From contig NZ_JBFBIK010000033.1 in assembly GCF_040685555.1 (NCBI RefSeq), positions 5,758 to 69,757 on the forward strand: DNA of 64,000 bases, read 5' to 3'. The notes under the pieces are model-generated. The model was not told where the DNA came from. It worked only from the letters and a program-made list of their open reading frames with translations, and ran no database searches. A program made the position numbers and the translations under genes. This DNA comes from Sphaerisporangium sp040685555 (GTDB taxonomy: Bacteria; Actinomycetota; Actinomycetes; Streptosporangiales; Streptosporangiaceae). Below are positions 39,301-46,743 of this stretch, piece by piece (the stretch's first letter is position 1; every line of letters begins with the position of its first letter).

Positions 39301-39367
39301 GCCGAGGCTGCGCCGCCGGGGTGATCCCGGACGACGTGCGCGATGGGGGTCTGCGTTGCGCGGTCAT
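36356..39367 (-). CDS. Large membrane protein with LysM and BTAD-like domains (cluster A)
   Basis: This protein of about 1003 residues has three N-terminal membrane helices (about 30-58, 78-104 and 127-150) and a LysM-like segment (about 180-245; SLWEIADKCLGDGRRYPEIYRLN). A Lys/Gln repeat of TKHQT/TKDQS units follows (about 288-320), then a fourth helix (LAAAGLLAALG), an unknown middle part and a C-terminal BTAD/helical-repeat domain (about 760-970). No winged helix precedes the BTAD, so it is not a classical SARP activator. AGGAGAGGG precedes the ATG. It ends cluster A and has a paralogue in cluster B. Confidence 0.85.
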   Translation of the reverse strand: MTAQRRPPSRTSSGITPAAQPRRIRPRRTVGDVIAGIGALIALAALMGGVPYALLRLAGPPLPDELLNGDLLTRQVSTSTAVAILVLLVWLTWSQLVLCVIVEVYSGIRRIGMPVRVPLSGGPQALANRLVSTALMLFTVSAVAIPIAGIASGPPPARPSVVAAALTTPIPEEQGSLGSLDVVRQVKKVYVVQPPHGRHHESLWEIADKCLGDGRRYPEIYRLNQHKAQPDGTRLQMADLIKPGWVLDMPDDARNVHVVPVDEQRETTLKRHPGKPVEMDGRTQFVAPEATKHQTTKHQTTKDQSAKDQGSKDQASRSAQDETAKKGDTKVVLPPPAMPQRTYHLPAVPKVPVSAIPKLPQATVSPSVKPAEKQHKPEKIELPERQEKQDQGGGLDLVDYLAGGSLAAAGLLAALGRRRREQLWHRAFGHRIPRPRGDAAGAEVALRLGSDAPGSRMLDNGLRLLGKLLAEQGRVPPTIYAVHLSVRGLDLWIHPPEQDAPEPWESHDGGRTWRLLAHEGRGIDEHALADAPAPYPGLVSLGVTESGRVLIDLEAAHGVIAIAGHRVRDALAALAVELATNRWSDQMRITLVGFGSELATIAPHRVRVVGSLAEALPELEARAEEMSAAGTQVLTGRVHGHAADPAWPPHFLLSAIGPDTEEAARLAKLGRAGTRMSAGYVIAGEVPHPTWTWEITEEGKARVEALGVTVAAQLLPRRHYDAVVELFRTAERREGEPVREDEEPREFTTSPSINVRVLGPIEIGPVPPLEEGRAELACELVVYLATHPAGVHPVVLGGILWPRGVQAVVRDATIARVAEWLGTDSEGRPNLRTDDTGRLRLGPEVRSDWQLFRELVRRSHNDPSARAVLLEKALGLVRGPLLNGRPRGRYAWLAADELEYEVAASVADAAHRLCEVRLAHGDAEAAVAAVRAGLLLAADDEGLWRDLLRAAHATGDPLKLRAVVDGLHRRSSSHPYGGGMAPETESLIDELLPTWRLHSMPSA

Positions 39368-39395
39368 CCCTCTCCTTCCTTCGTCTCCGCCCCGG

Positions 39396-39833
39396 TCACG
39401 GCTGCTGGCCGCCGGGATCGGGGCCCGCGGTGGCGACACCTGACATGGCGGAGCCGGAGAACCCGAGCGCGGCGAGGAACACCGCGTTCCACCGGGCGCT
39501 CACCGCGACCGTCACCTCAGCCTGGCCCGCGCCGGTCTGGCACCGGGTCAGCCGGACCTCCGCGTCGTCGTGCGCGTCGACGATCTCCTGGGCCCGGCCG
39601 CAGACCGCGCGGTCGTCGCCGAGCAGGCGCACCTGGCCGGTGACCCGGAGGTTCTCGACGTCGATCTGGTCGGCCGCCGCCCGCGCCGCCTGCTCAGCGA
39701 TGTCGGACGCGCGCAGCCGCGCGTTGATGGCCGCGCCGCCGTCGACCAGGAGCCCGGCGAGCATGAACACCACCACGGAGAAGATCACGACAAATACTGA
39801 CATCGAGCCTTGATCTTGCCGGAGCCGTCTCAC
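39396..39833 (-). CDS. TadG/TadE-like pilus assembly protein
   Basis: This protein of about 145 residues begins with RRLRQDQGSMSVFVVIFSVV, a basic stretch followed by a prepilin-like hydrophobic helix, and has a secreted C-terminal part with a Cys pair (RAVCGRA, LTRCQT). The GTG start overlaps the previous stop by 4 nt and AGGAGGG lies just upstream. The Glu at +5 of true pilins is absent, as in TadG-type minor proteins. It would be inserted in the membrane as a minor pilin or scaffold. Confidence 0.78.
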   Translation of the reverse strand: MRRLRQDQGSMSVFVVIFSVVVFMLAGLLVDGGAAINARLRASDIAEQAARAAADQIDVENLRVTGQVRLLGDDRAVCGRAQEIVDAHDDAEVRLTRCQTGAGQAEVTVAVSARWNAVFLAALGFSGSAMSGVATAGPDPGGQQP

Positions 39834-40240
39834 TCGACCCTCCTGAACTGCTCCAGCGGCACCACCGAGTCGCCCTTCATCTGCTTGAGCGTGCCGAACC
39901 CGAGGAAGTCGAGCTTCAGGTCGCAGGTCACGGTCGCCCGTACGCTGCCGCCCTCCTTCCAGTCGCTGCCGGAGAGGCTCACCTTCGGGCCGCACTGGTC
40001 GTCGAGCGCGGACCCGGCGGCGTCGCGGGCGGCGGTCTCGGCAGCCGCGAAGGTGCGCTGCACAGAGGCGGCGCGCGCGGCGTCCCTCGCGGCCCCGTTG
40101 ACCTCGCCCTGCGCCTCGACGACCCGGCCCGCCCCGACGAGGAACATCAGGAAGAGCAGGAAGACGGGCGCCAGCATCACGGTCTCGACCGCCATCGACC
40201 CCCGGTCGGGAGAACGCGCGAAGACCTCGCGGCCAGGCAC
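39830..40240 (-). CDS. TadE-like minor pilin
   Basis: This protein of about 136 residues has a short basic leader ending in DRGSMAVETVMLAPVFLLFLMFLVG. The pattern G|SMAVE (Glu at +5) is the prepilin cleavage site. The rest is a secreted domain with one Cys pair (DQCGPK, VTCDLK). GTG 40240 is taken as the start; GTG 40252 would extend it into the preceding gene. It follows another TadE-like gene by 2 nt and is probably co-assembled with it. Confidence 0.8.
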   Translation of the reverse strand: MPGREVFARSPDRGSMAVETVMLAPVFLLFLMFLVGAGRVVEAQGEVNGAARDAARAASVQRTFAAAETAARDAAGSALDDQCGPKVSLSGSDWKEGGSVRATVTCDLKLDFLGFGTLKQMKGDSVVPLEQFRRVE

Positions 40241-40242
40241 TC

Positions 40243-40698
40243 TCAGCCGCACGCGCCGCTCCCGTCGTCGGGGCGGAAGCACTCCACCGGGCCGCCGAAC
40301 CGGGAGGTGATGGTGAACGCCGTGCGGGGCAGCAGCGGGATCACCGAGACGCTTCCGCCGGTCACCTCGACGCCGCGCTCGCCACCCTGCTCCCACGCGC
40401 GGGCCTTGGCACCCGCGAGCAGCCGTGGCCCGATGGCGCGTACGACCTGCAGGGCCCTGGCCTCGGCCTGGCCCTGCCAGCCGCTGCCGGAGGCTCCGGC
40501 GGCACGCGCGAGCCTGGCCCCCTCGCGGGCCGCCGCGTCCGCCACCTGGCGGCCGTGGAACCACAGGACCGACTGCACGACCAGCAGGATCACGATCAGC
40601 AGGACCGGCATGAGCAGCGCCAGCTCCACCACCGTGGCCCCCCGGTCGCGCCGGCCCACGCACGCGGCGGCCTTCGGGGACGAGGCCCGCCTGGTCAC
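40243..40698 (-). CDS. TadE-family pilus assembly protein
   Basis: This protein of about 151 residues has the TadE signature: a basic leader, RRDRGATVVELALLMPVLLIV (cleavage at G|ATVVE), then HGRQVADAAAREGARLARAAG. The GTG start overlaps the Flp-like gene's stop by 4 nt. The secreted end has a Cys pair (ECFRPDDGSGACG) that is also found in the cluster B paralogue, so it may form a conserved disulfide. Confidence 0.88.
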   Translation of the reverse strand: MTRRASSPKAAACVGRRDRGATVVELALLMPVLLIVILLVVQSVLWFHGRQVADAAAREGARLARAAGASGSGWQGQAEARALQVVRAIGPRLLAGAKARAWEQGGERGVEVTGGSVSVIPLLPRTAFTITSRFGGPVECFRPDDGSGACG

Positions 40699-40928
40699 GG
40701 CTTTCCGCCGGTACCGCCGCCCCCGCCGAAGTTGCTCTGGATCTCGGCCTGCTTCTGGGTGACCAAGGTCTTGATCAGCGTGGCCAGGCCGAGGGCCACG
40801 CCGGCGATGATCGCGGTGATGATCACCCATTCGACGGCGGAGGCTCCGCGCGAGGGGGCGGTCCTGGCACGGTCGACGCGTACGTGGAGCACGGCGACCA
40901 GGTAAGTGAGCCACGGTGGTGTGAACAT
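40695..40928 (-). CDS. Flp-like pilin candidate
   Basis: This small protein of 77 residues has a class III prepilin-like core: RGASAVEWVIITAIIAGVALG, with G|ASAVEW (Glu +5, aromatic +6) as in Flp pilins. It ends in a Gly-rich tail (FGGGGGTGGKP). Its stop overlaps the TadE start and it begins directly after TadC, exactly in the pilin position of tad operons. It is longer at the N-terminus (about 28 residues before the cleavage site) than a typical Flp leader. No TadV peptidase gene is in the window. Confidence 0.75.
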   Translation of the reverse strand: MFTPPWLTYLVAVLHVRVDRARTAPSRGASAVEWVIITAIIAGVALGLATLIKTLVTQKQAEIQSNFGGGGGTGGKP

Positions 40929-41855
40929 CTACGACCCCAACATCTTCATCGCTGCCGGAAAACTGAGGAAGATCACGAATCCCGCGCAGAGCAGGAGCTG
41001 GGCGACCAGCATGGACTGTGAGCGCTCGCCGGCCTGGCCCTCGACCTCGGCGAGCTCGCGCCGCCGCATCGTCGCCGCGCGGGCGGTGAGCGAGGCGCGT
41101 ACCTTGGCGCCGTCGTCGGCCACCAATCCCAGCGCCGCCGACAGGTCGCGCAGCTCGTCGACGTTGATCTCGTCGCCGAGCTGGCCGAGCGCCTGCCAGG
41201 GGGTTATGCCGACGATCCTGGCGTTGGCCAGGGCCTCGCGGATGCGGGCCATCGCCCAGTTGGACGAGCCGCCGCCCTCGCCGACCGACACCGCCATCAG
41301 CAGCGCCTCCGGCACGCCCCTGCCGCCCGCGAGGTTCATCGCGACCAGGTCGAGGAACGCGCCCACGGCATGCCGGAAGTCGCGCCTGCGCACGGCGGCG
41401 TCCCTTCGGATCTGCAGGTCGGGAAGGAAGAAGAAGACCAGGGCGACGAGCAGCGCCCCCCACAGCGGCACCTGGAGCGAGACTCCCCACCCCATCAGCA
41501 GCAGCCAGCCGGCCAGGACGGGGAACGCCAGCAGCCCGGACACCGCGAGCAGCATCTTGGTGGCGAGATAGCCCTCGAAGGACCGGCCGAGCAGGGCGAG
41601 ATCGGCGCGGGTCGAGCGGACCTCCCAGCCCCGAGCGGTGTAGAACTGCGCGAGCCGTACACCGAGACCGCGCCGGAAGGCGCTGACCTCCTCGTCGGGG
41701 TTGATGAGCCGGAGCCGGAGGGCGTCGTCGCCCTGCCGGGCGGAGTCGAGCGCGAGCAGGCGGGCGACCAGCCCTGGCCTTGGAGGGAACAGAGCTCTGA
41801 TCAGCAGGAACAGGCCCAGCCCGAACACCGCCCCGGCGAGGACGTTCTCAGCCAT
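40929..41855 (-). CDS. tadC: TadC-like inner-membrane platform protein
   Basis: This protein of about 308 residues has T2SF-type membrane platform features: three to four hydrophobic helices and the conserved FHxLV-like segment (AVGAFLDLVAMNLAGGRGVPEALLMAV). The C-terminus is QSMLVAQLLLCAGFVIFLSFPAAMKML. It works with TadB as the platform on which the TadA ATPase drives pilin insertion. The ATG overlaps TadB's 3' end by 8 nt. Confidence 0.9.
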   Translation of the reverse strand: MAENVLAGAVFGLGLFLLIRALFPPRPGLVARLLALDSARQGDDALRLRLINPDEEVSAFRRGLGVRLAQFYTARGWEVRSTRADLALLGRSFEGYLATKMLLAVSGLLAFPVLAGWLLLMGWGVSLQVPLWGALLVALVFFFLPDLQIRRDAAVRRRDFRHAVGAFLDLVAMNLAGGRGVPEALLMAVSVGEGGGSSNWAMARIREALANARIVGITPWQALGQLGDEINVDELRDLSAALGLVADDGAKVRASLTARAATMRRRELAEVEGQAGERSQSMLVAQLLLCAGFVIFLSFPAAMKMLGS

Positions 41856-42759
41856 GGACGCCTCCGGACACCAGCTCGCGCTCCACGGGGGCGCTCGACG
41901 CCGGCCCGAGAAGCCGGGCGGGCTTGTCGAAACGGGCCAGCCGCCGCATCCAGGCGAACCCGGCGCCGAACAGCCCGGCCACCACGACGAGCACGGCCTG
42001 CCCCAGCAGGGAGTCGTACTCCTCGACGTAGGAGGGGTTGAAGACGACCAGGGCGGCCGCGAAGGCCACGGCCGTGCCGACCACGATCTGGACGCTGCGG
42101 CGCGTCGCACGGCGCTCGGCCTCGACGCGGCGGCGCATGTCGAGCTCCTCGCGCGCGGAGACGGCGAGCGCGCCGAGCACCTCGCGAAGGCCGGGGCCGC
42201 GCAGCTTGGCGTTGAGGATGAGCGCGGCGATCACCAGGTCAGCGGAGGGGTCGTCCAGCTCGTCGGCGAACATCCGCAGCGCGTCGGCCAGGGGCATCCG
42301 GGTGTGCAGGCGGTCGACCATGGAGCGCAGGTGCGGCCTGAGCATGGGCGCCGCCGCCCTGATCGAGGACGGGATCGCCTGTTCGAGGCCCGCGGCGCCG
42401 GCGATGGTGTCCCTGAGGGACTCGGTCCAGGCCGCGAGCCCTTCGAGCCTTGTCATGGCCCCCCGCTCCTCGGCCGCGCCGCCGGTGAGGCCGCGCCAGG
42501 CCAGGACGAGCAGCACCGCTCCCGCCGCCATGACCGGCCAGCTCGTGATCACCAGCACCACGCCGCCGGTGATGGTCGCGACCGCGGAGCGCGTGGAGAG
42601 CCTGCGCAGCACCTCACGGCGCCGGGCGCCGCGATCGGGAGAGGGCGGCCCCGGGCGCACCCCGTACAGGGCGAGGCCGAACAGGAACAGCCCGCCACCG
42701 ATCAGCGCGCCCGCGAGGATCGCGAGCGGATCGAAGAGCCCGGCGGGGAGCGGGATCAT
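41848..42759 (-). CDS. tadB: TadB-like inner-membrane platform protein
   Basis: This T2SF family protein of about 303 residues has N-terminal helices (ILAGALIGGGLFLFGLALYG), a cytosolic T2SF domain (LEQAIPSSIRAAAPMLRPHLRSM, DDPSADLVIAALILNAKLRG) and C-terminal helices (IVVGTAVAFAAALVVF). It pairs with TadC to form the platform. The ATG overlaps the tadA stop by 4 nt. Confidence 0.9.
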   Translation of the reverse strand: MIPLPAGLFDPLAILAGALIGGGLFLFGLALYGVRPGPPSPDRGARRREVLRRLSTRSAVATITGGVVLVITSWPVMAAGAVLLVLAWRGLTGGAAEERGAMTRLEGLAAWTESLRDTIAGAAGLEQAIPSSIRAAAPMLRPHLRSMVDRLHTRMPLADALRMFADELDDPSADLVIAALILNAKLRGPGLREVLGALAVSAREELDMRRRVEAERRATRRSVQIVVGTAVAFAAALVVFNPSYVEEYDSLLGQAVLVVVAGLFGAGFAWMRRLARFDKPARLLGPASSAPVERELVSGGVHG

Positions 42760-44063
42760 GACCACGCTCCCATCGTCGGGTCGTAGCCGTGCTGGGCCAG
42801 GTCGTCGACGCAGGCGATCGGCGCGTGCGGCACGGCGTGGCCGTCGGGGCCCTGGGCGAAGATCTCCGAGGACAGCACCCGCCCGTCGACCCCGGCCACC
42901 TCGCGGACGCTGGCGATGTAGCGGCGCAGCCGGCCGCCCTCGTGGTAGTCGTTGCGCTTCTCGATGAAGACCACGAAGTCGATCGCCCCGGCGATGAGCA
43001 TGTGGGTCGCCTCGATCGGCAGGCGCTCCTCGGCCTGCAGGGCGTAGGTGGCGATGCGGTTGAAGACCTCCATCGAGGAGTTCGCGTGGATCGTCGACAG
43101 CGATCCGTCGTTGCCCTGGGTCATGGCGTTCAGCATCGTCACGATCTCGTCGCCCAGCACCTCGCCGACGATCACCCGGCTGGGGTTCATGCGGAGCGAG
43201 CGCCGCACCAGCTCGGCCATGGTGATCTCGCCCTGGCCCTCGGAGTTGGGCAGGCGGTGCTCGAACGCCACGACGTTCGGGTGCAGCTCGGGGAACTGGT
43301 CGAGCCCCAGCTCCAGCGCGCGCTCGACCGTGATCAGCCGCTCGTGGGGCGGGATCTCGTTGGCCAGGGCGCGCAGCAGCGTGGTCTTGCCGGCGTTCGT
43401 GGAGCCCGCGATCATGATGTTCTTCCTGGCCCCGACGGCGGCCGACAGGAAACGCCCGAGCTCGGGGGTGAGGGTGCCGTTGCCCACCAGGTCGCTGAGG
43501 AAGACCTTGCCGAGGCGGGCCCGGCGGATCGACACGGCGGGGCGCACCGTGACGTCCATGACCGCCGAGAGCCGTGAGCCGTCGGGGAGCCGCAGGTCGA
43601 GCTGGGGGTTCGCGGTGTCGAAGGCGCGGCTCGACAGGCCGCTGTAGGCCGCGAGGATCTGGATGAGCTCGACCAGCTCCTCGTCGGACTCGGCCACGGG
43701 ATCGTGGACGAGCTCCTGGCCGTCGGCGTATCCGACGAACACGCGGTCGCAGCCGTTGACGTCGATGTTCTCGACCTCTGGGTCGTCGAGCAGCGGCTGC
43801 AGCCGGCCGACGCCGAACAGCGCCGCGTGGATGCCCGCCGCCAGCGCCTCCTCCTCCTCGGCCGTCGGAGGGGTGCGCCCCGAACCGATCTCGCTCCGCG
43901 CGTGCTCCTCGAGCACCTGGGAGATCAGCGCCCGGGCGAACTGGCGCTCGTCCTCCCCCGACATCGGCACGAGGCCGCTCGCCTGGTCGAGCCTGCGCTG
44001 GTGCGCGAGCCGATCACCGACCTCCTGCCGGAACCGCTTCACCAGCGTGTGGTCGATGCTCAT
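42756..44063 (-). CDS. tadA: TadA/CpaF pilus-assembly ATPase
   Basis: This cytosolic secretion ATPase of about 435 residues has Walker A GSTNAGKT (220-227), the Asp box HERLITVERALELGLDQ, Walker B MNPSRVIVGEVLGDE and the His box STIHANSS. It powers Flp pilus or pseudopilus assembly through TadB/TadC. It overlaps the CpaE-like gene and tadB by 4 nt each. It is the only TadA in the window, although two Tad-like clusters are present. Confidence 0.95.
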   Translation of the reverse strand: MSIDHTLVKRFRQEVGDRLAHQRRLDQASGLVPMSGEDERQFARALISQVLEEHARSEIGSGRTPPTAEEEEALAAGIHAALFGVGRLQPLLDDPEVENIDVNGCDRVFVGYADGQELVHDPVAESDEELVELIQILAAYSGLSSRAFDTANPQLDLRLPDGSRLSAVMDVTVRPAVSIRRARLGKVFLSDLVGNGTLTPELGRFLSAAVGARKNIMIAGSTNAGKTTLLRALANEIPPHERLITVERALELGLDQFPELHPNVVAFEHRLPNSEGQGEITMAELVRRSLRMNPSRVIVGEVLGDEIVTMLNAMTQGNDGSLSTIHANSSMEVFNRIATYALQAEERLPIEATHMLIAGAIDFVVFIEKRNDYHEGGRLRRYIASVREVAGVDGRVLSSEIFAQGPDGHAVPHAPIACVDDLAQHGYDPTMGAWS

Positions 44064-44854
44064 GTCGCTCGCTCCCCCGTTCGTGGGCGTGGCGGTTCCG
44101 TGGCGGGCGGGGATGTGCGGCCCGGCGCCACGCGGGCGGCGAGACGGCCGGCGAGCTCCCGGGCCGTACGGATCAGCAGGGAGCGGTCCAGCCGGCCGCC
44201 CCACTGGCCCCTGAGCAGCTCAGCGCCCTTCGGGTCGTACGCCAGGCCGGCCACGAAGACCACCTCCCTGGCGGTGGCGGCGACGATGCGGCGCACCTCG
44301 TCGATCGAGCCTCGGTAGGACCGGGGGTCGGCGATCACCACCACGCCGACCTGCCCGGAGATCAGCATGAGGCGCTCGCGCAGGTGTGCCACGTGGTCGA
44401 GGCTCGGCCGGGTGAACAGCAGCGTTAGCTCGGCCTCGGCGACCAGGTCGGCCATCTGGGGGTGGGCGCCGAGCCGGCCGCAGTCGGCGAGCACGTCGGC
44501 CCCCGGCAGCGCGGCGAGCGCCCGGCCCAGAGGACCCCACAGCCAGGTCAGCCCGGCGGCCTGCTCGCCGTTGGTCAGGCCGGTCAGCACGTCGAGGCCG
44601 CCGACGAGCTTCTGGGTGTGCTCGTGGACCTGCTCGGGCCGCAGGCCCCGGCGCGCGGTGGCGCCCAGGCTCAGCAGTCCACGGCCCGGGTTGAGTACGC
44701 TTCCGTCGACGCTGGGCAGGCGGTAGACCAGGTCGCCTCCCGACGGGTCGCATTCGGCGAGGAGCACCGGCCGTGGCCACACCGCGCCGAGCGCCGTCGC
44801 GGCGGTGGTCACGCCGGGCGCCCCCTTGTCGGCGGCGAGGGCGATGAGCGCCAC
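44060..44854 (-). CDS. CpaE-like MinD/ParA-family protein (cluster A)
   Basis: This protein of about 264 residues begins VALIALAADKGAPGVTTAATAL, which looks like a MinD/CpaE P-loop, but the catalytic Lys before T is replaced by Val (GAPGVTT instead of GxxGKTT). CpaE-type proteins place pilus machinery in the cell. Loss of the Lys suggests weak or no ATP hydrolysis, a feature shared with the cluster B copy. The GTG start lies 1 nt past the SAF gene's stop. The C-terminal tail is Pro/Arg-rich. Confidence 0.82.
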   Translation of the reverse strand: MALIALAADKGAPGVTTAATALGAVWPRPVLLAECDPSGGDLVYRLPSVDGSVLNPGRGLLSLGATARRGLRPEQVHEHTQKLVGGLDVLTGLTNGEQAAGLTWLWGPLGRALAALPGADVLADCGRLGAHPQMADLVAEAELTLLFTRPSLDHVAHLRERLMLISGQVGVVVIADPRSYRGSIDEVRRIVAATAREVVFVAGLAYDPKGAELLRGQWGGRLDRSLLIRTARELAGRLAARVAPGRTSPPATEPPRPRTGERAT

Positions 44855-44855
44855 G

Positions 44856-45557
44856 TCAGCCGGCTCCGGAGAGCTTGCCGAGGGCGATCTCACCGCTTGA
44901 GGAGTACATGGCGATCGCCGGGGAGACCGTCGCGTCGACGATGATCGACACCAGGCCCGAACTGCTCCCCTCGCTGGTGCCCACGCTCTCGACCAGCGCG
45001 CTCGGAGCGAGCACCTTGCCCTGTGCCGTGCCACGGCCCGAGCCGGGCACGTACAGCACCTGGACGTGGTCGCCCCTCTGGAGGCTCAGCGGCATCTGGC
45101 CGGCCTTGAGTGCGAGGCCGAGGGTGATCTTGCCGGGGCCGACCTGCTCGCTCGCGTTGCTGACCATCTGCTCGGTGAGCAGGGTGCCGGGGATCAGGGT
45201 CACCCGTGCGAAGGTCGCGGCGGCCTCCTGCCGGTGGCTCCAGGAGACGTACGGGATGCCGGTGTCGGCGATCTGGACCTCTTCCATCGCCTCGGGGAGG
45301 ATCGGCTGGCCGGCGCCGATCTGCTGGGTGATCTGGATGGCCGACACGCGGTCGCCACTGCGGAGGACCAGCAAGGTGGTGGCGAGCGCCCCGCCGAGGA
45401 CGAGCAGCAGGGCGAGGGCGGCGAGGGCCGGCTTGCGCTCGCGAGGCGGCACGGGGAGCTTGCGGGAGGCCGGTCCGGACAGCGCGCCCGGCGACCCCGG
45501 GCGCTCCGAGTTCACGGGCGCGCGGCTGTCACGATCGGGTTTCTCGCTGATCCTCAT
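44856..45557 (-). CDS. SAF/CpaB-like (RcpC) pilus assembly protein (cluster A)
   Basis: This protein of about 233 residues has a cytosolic N-terminus, one membrane helix (ALAALALLLVLGGALATTLLVL, about residues 44-65) and an extracytoplasmic SAF domain (IGAGQPILPEAM, LIPGTLLTEQMV, GLALKAGQMPLSLQRGDHV). SAF/CpaB proteins sit at the outer face and help pilus export. It is the first gene of cluster A. Upstream, TACATAT in 45558-45700 may be a -10. Confidence 0.85.
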   Translation of the reverse strand: MRISEKPDRDSRAPVNSERPGSPGALSGPASRKLPVPPRERKPALAALALLLVLGGALATTLLVLRSGDRVSAIQITQQIGAGQPILPEAMEEVQIADTGIPYVSWSHRQEAAATFARVTLIPGTLLTEQMVSNASEQVGPGKITLGLALKAGQMPLSLQRGDHVQVLYVPGSGRGTAQGKVLAPSALVESVGTSEGSSSGLVSIIVDATVSPAIAMYSSSGEIALGKLSGAG

Positions 45558-45925
45558 GGGTGGGGGGCTCCCGAATCAGGAACCAGGCCGACACCCTCAC
45601 CATGCGCTGAAATCGGCCGCCAACGGGGCTGACCGAGATGAACCGCATGACCACGGTGCGGGACGGCATGGTCACGGATATGTAGGACGGGGGGTCGTTG
45701 GGTTATCTTCCGGAATTCTCATGCCATTGCGTGCAGCTTGCACCAAGCTCAGGGATAGAAACCGGACCCATGCTTATCCACTATGGATTAACTGTCAACG
45801 GGAGCGTCAAGAGTCGCAGCTGCCCCGTGACACCGGTCGCCATGATATTTCCGCTGTTATTCCCCTTTGTATCGAACGTATCGTCAGCAACAGTTACCAC
45901 TCTGGTTTCCCTGCGAAGCGGCATC
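45558..45925. other. Gene-free stretch between cluster A and cutA
   Basis: I see no coding region in these 368 bases. They hold the leader and presumed promoter of cluster A. The inverted repeat GTGCA-gct-TGCAC lies at 45731-45743, with an AT-rich part at 45,700-45,860 (ttatcttccggaattctc and ttatccactatggattaa). A terminator for cutA was not found. Confidence 0.5.
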
Positions 45926-46279
45926 CTAACCGCCCGTCTCCCGGCCATAGCTCTCAGGGCCGCGCCGCGTCTCCTCGTCGACCCAGTGCAGGTAAGCGCC
46001 CAGGCCGCCCTCGACCGGCAGGCTGATGATCTCCGGCATCTCGTACGGATGCTCGCGTCGGATGTGCTCGGTCAGCTCGACGGAGCGCTCGCGGGTGGTC
46101 TTGATGAGCAACAGGTACTCCTCGGCCGTCTCCACCGCGCCCTTCCACCGATAGGTGCTCGTTACGGGGCCGACGATCTGTACGCAGGCGGCGAGCCTGG
46201 CGGAGACGGCCGACCGGGCGAGCTCGGCGGCCTTGGCCCGGTCCTCGACCGCGACCTGGACCTGCACGTAGTCCGGCAT
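45926..46279 (-). CDS. cutA: Divalent-cation tolerance protein CutA1
   Basis: This protein of about 117 residues belongs to the CutA1 trimer family (VEDRAKAAELARSAVSARLAACVQI, YRWKGAVETAEEYLLLIKT, HPYEMPEIISLPVEGG). CutA proteins bind copper and other metals; the exact role is not settled. The ATG is preceded by GGAAGGGG. Upstream are five 11-bp repeats and a DnaA-box cluster. Confidence 0.93.
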   Translation of the reverse strand: MPDYVQVQVAVEDRAKAAELARSAVSARLAACVQIVGPVTSTYRWKGAVETAEEYLLLIKTTRERSVELTEHIRREHPYEMPEIISLPVEGGLGAYLHWVDEETRRGPESYGRETGG

Positions 46280-46311
46280 GACAGCCCCTTCCCCCTCACT
46301 GGACCGGCCTT

Positions 46312-46366
46312 GAACCGGCACCGAACCGGCACCGAACCGGCACCGAACCGGCACCGAACCGGTCTT
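46312..46366. repeat. 11-bp tandem repeat upstream of cutA
   Basis: Four perfect copies of GAACCGGCACC (46312-46355) are followed by a partial fifth (GAACCGGTCTT). They lie 33-87 nt upstream of the cutA start. The 11-bp period is one helical turn, so they could be stacked protein-binding sites. Slippage is the alternative explanation. Confidence 0.85.
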
Positions 46367-46387
46367 CACGGCCGGTTGTACACAGCT

Positions 46388-46515
46388 TTATCCACAGCGG
46401 CAGCGCGTTATCGTCAGGCACAGTTCCGCCCGAATCATGCCCATAAATCCGGTTTAAGATCGTAAATCAGCCCACAACGCCTCCGAGTTATCCACAGGAG
46501 TGGAGGTTATCCACA
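46388..46515 (+). promoter_or_regulatory. Cluster of three perfect DnaA-box sequences
   Basis: TTATCCACA occurs exactly at 46388-46396, 46488-46496 and 46507-46515, all in the same direction, within a 464-bp gene-free stretch (46280-46743). An inverted repeat CCCACAG-ACGC-CTGTGGG follows at 46523-46540, and GTGGGACAA (one base off a box on the other strand) near 46546. dnaA and dnaN are not nearby, so this is a DnaA-binding site but not obviously oriC; it may titrate DnaA or regulate neighbours. Confidence 0.6.
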
Positions 46516-46743
46516 GCAGTCGCCCACAGACGCCTGTGGGAAACCCGTGGGACAACACGACACCACGCGATAACCACCCACGTTATCCCTCTTTCCGTAT
46601 CGGTCTTTGGGTCGGAGACCATGCGAAACGAGCACGGATGTGCTGAAACCTGGATAGGCGGGAAGGATAGCTACGTCCCCCCTCGGCAGATACATAGTCC
46701 GGCCCCGACAGCTGGGTGCGGAGCTCTTGAGAAGGAGGGGGTT

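Noticed and set aside
36356..39367. SARP-type transcriptional activator
   Set aside because: The BTAD is present, but no OmpR-like winged helix precedes it, and the protein has several membrane helices.
46312..46366. CRISPR-like array
   Set aside because: Units are only 11 bp with no spacers, and no cas genes are near.
46280..46743. Chromosomal origin oriC
   Set aside because: DnaA boxes are present, but dnaA, dnaN, rpmH and gyrB are absent; three boxes are too few for an actinomycete oriC.
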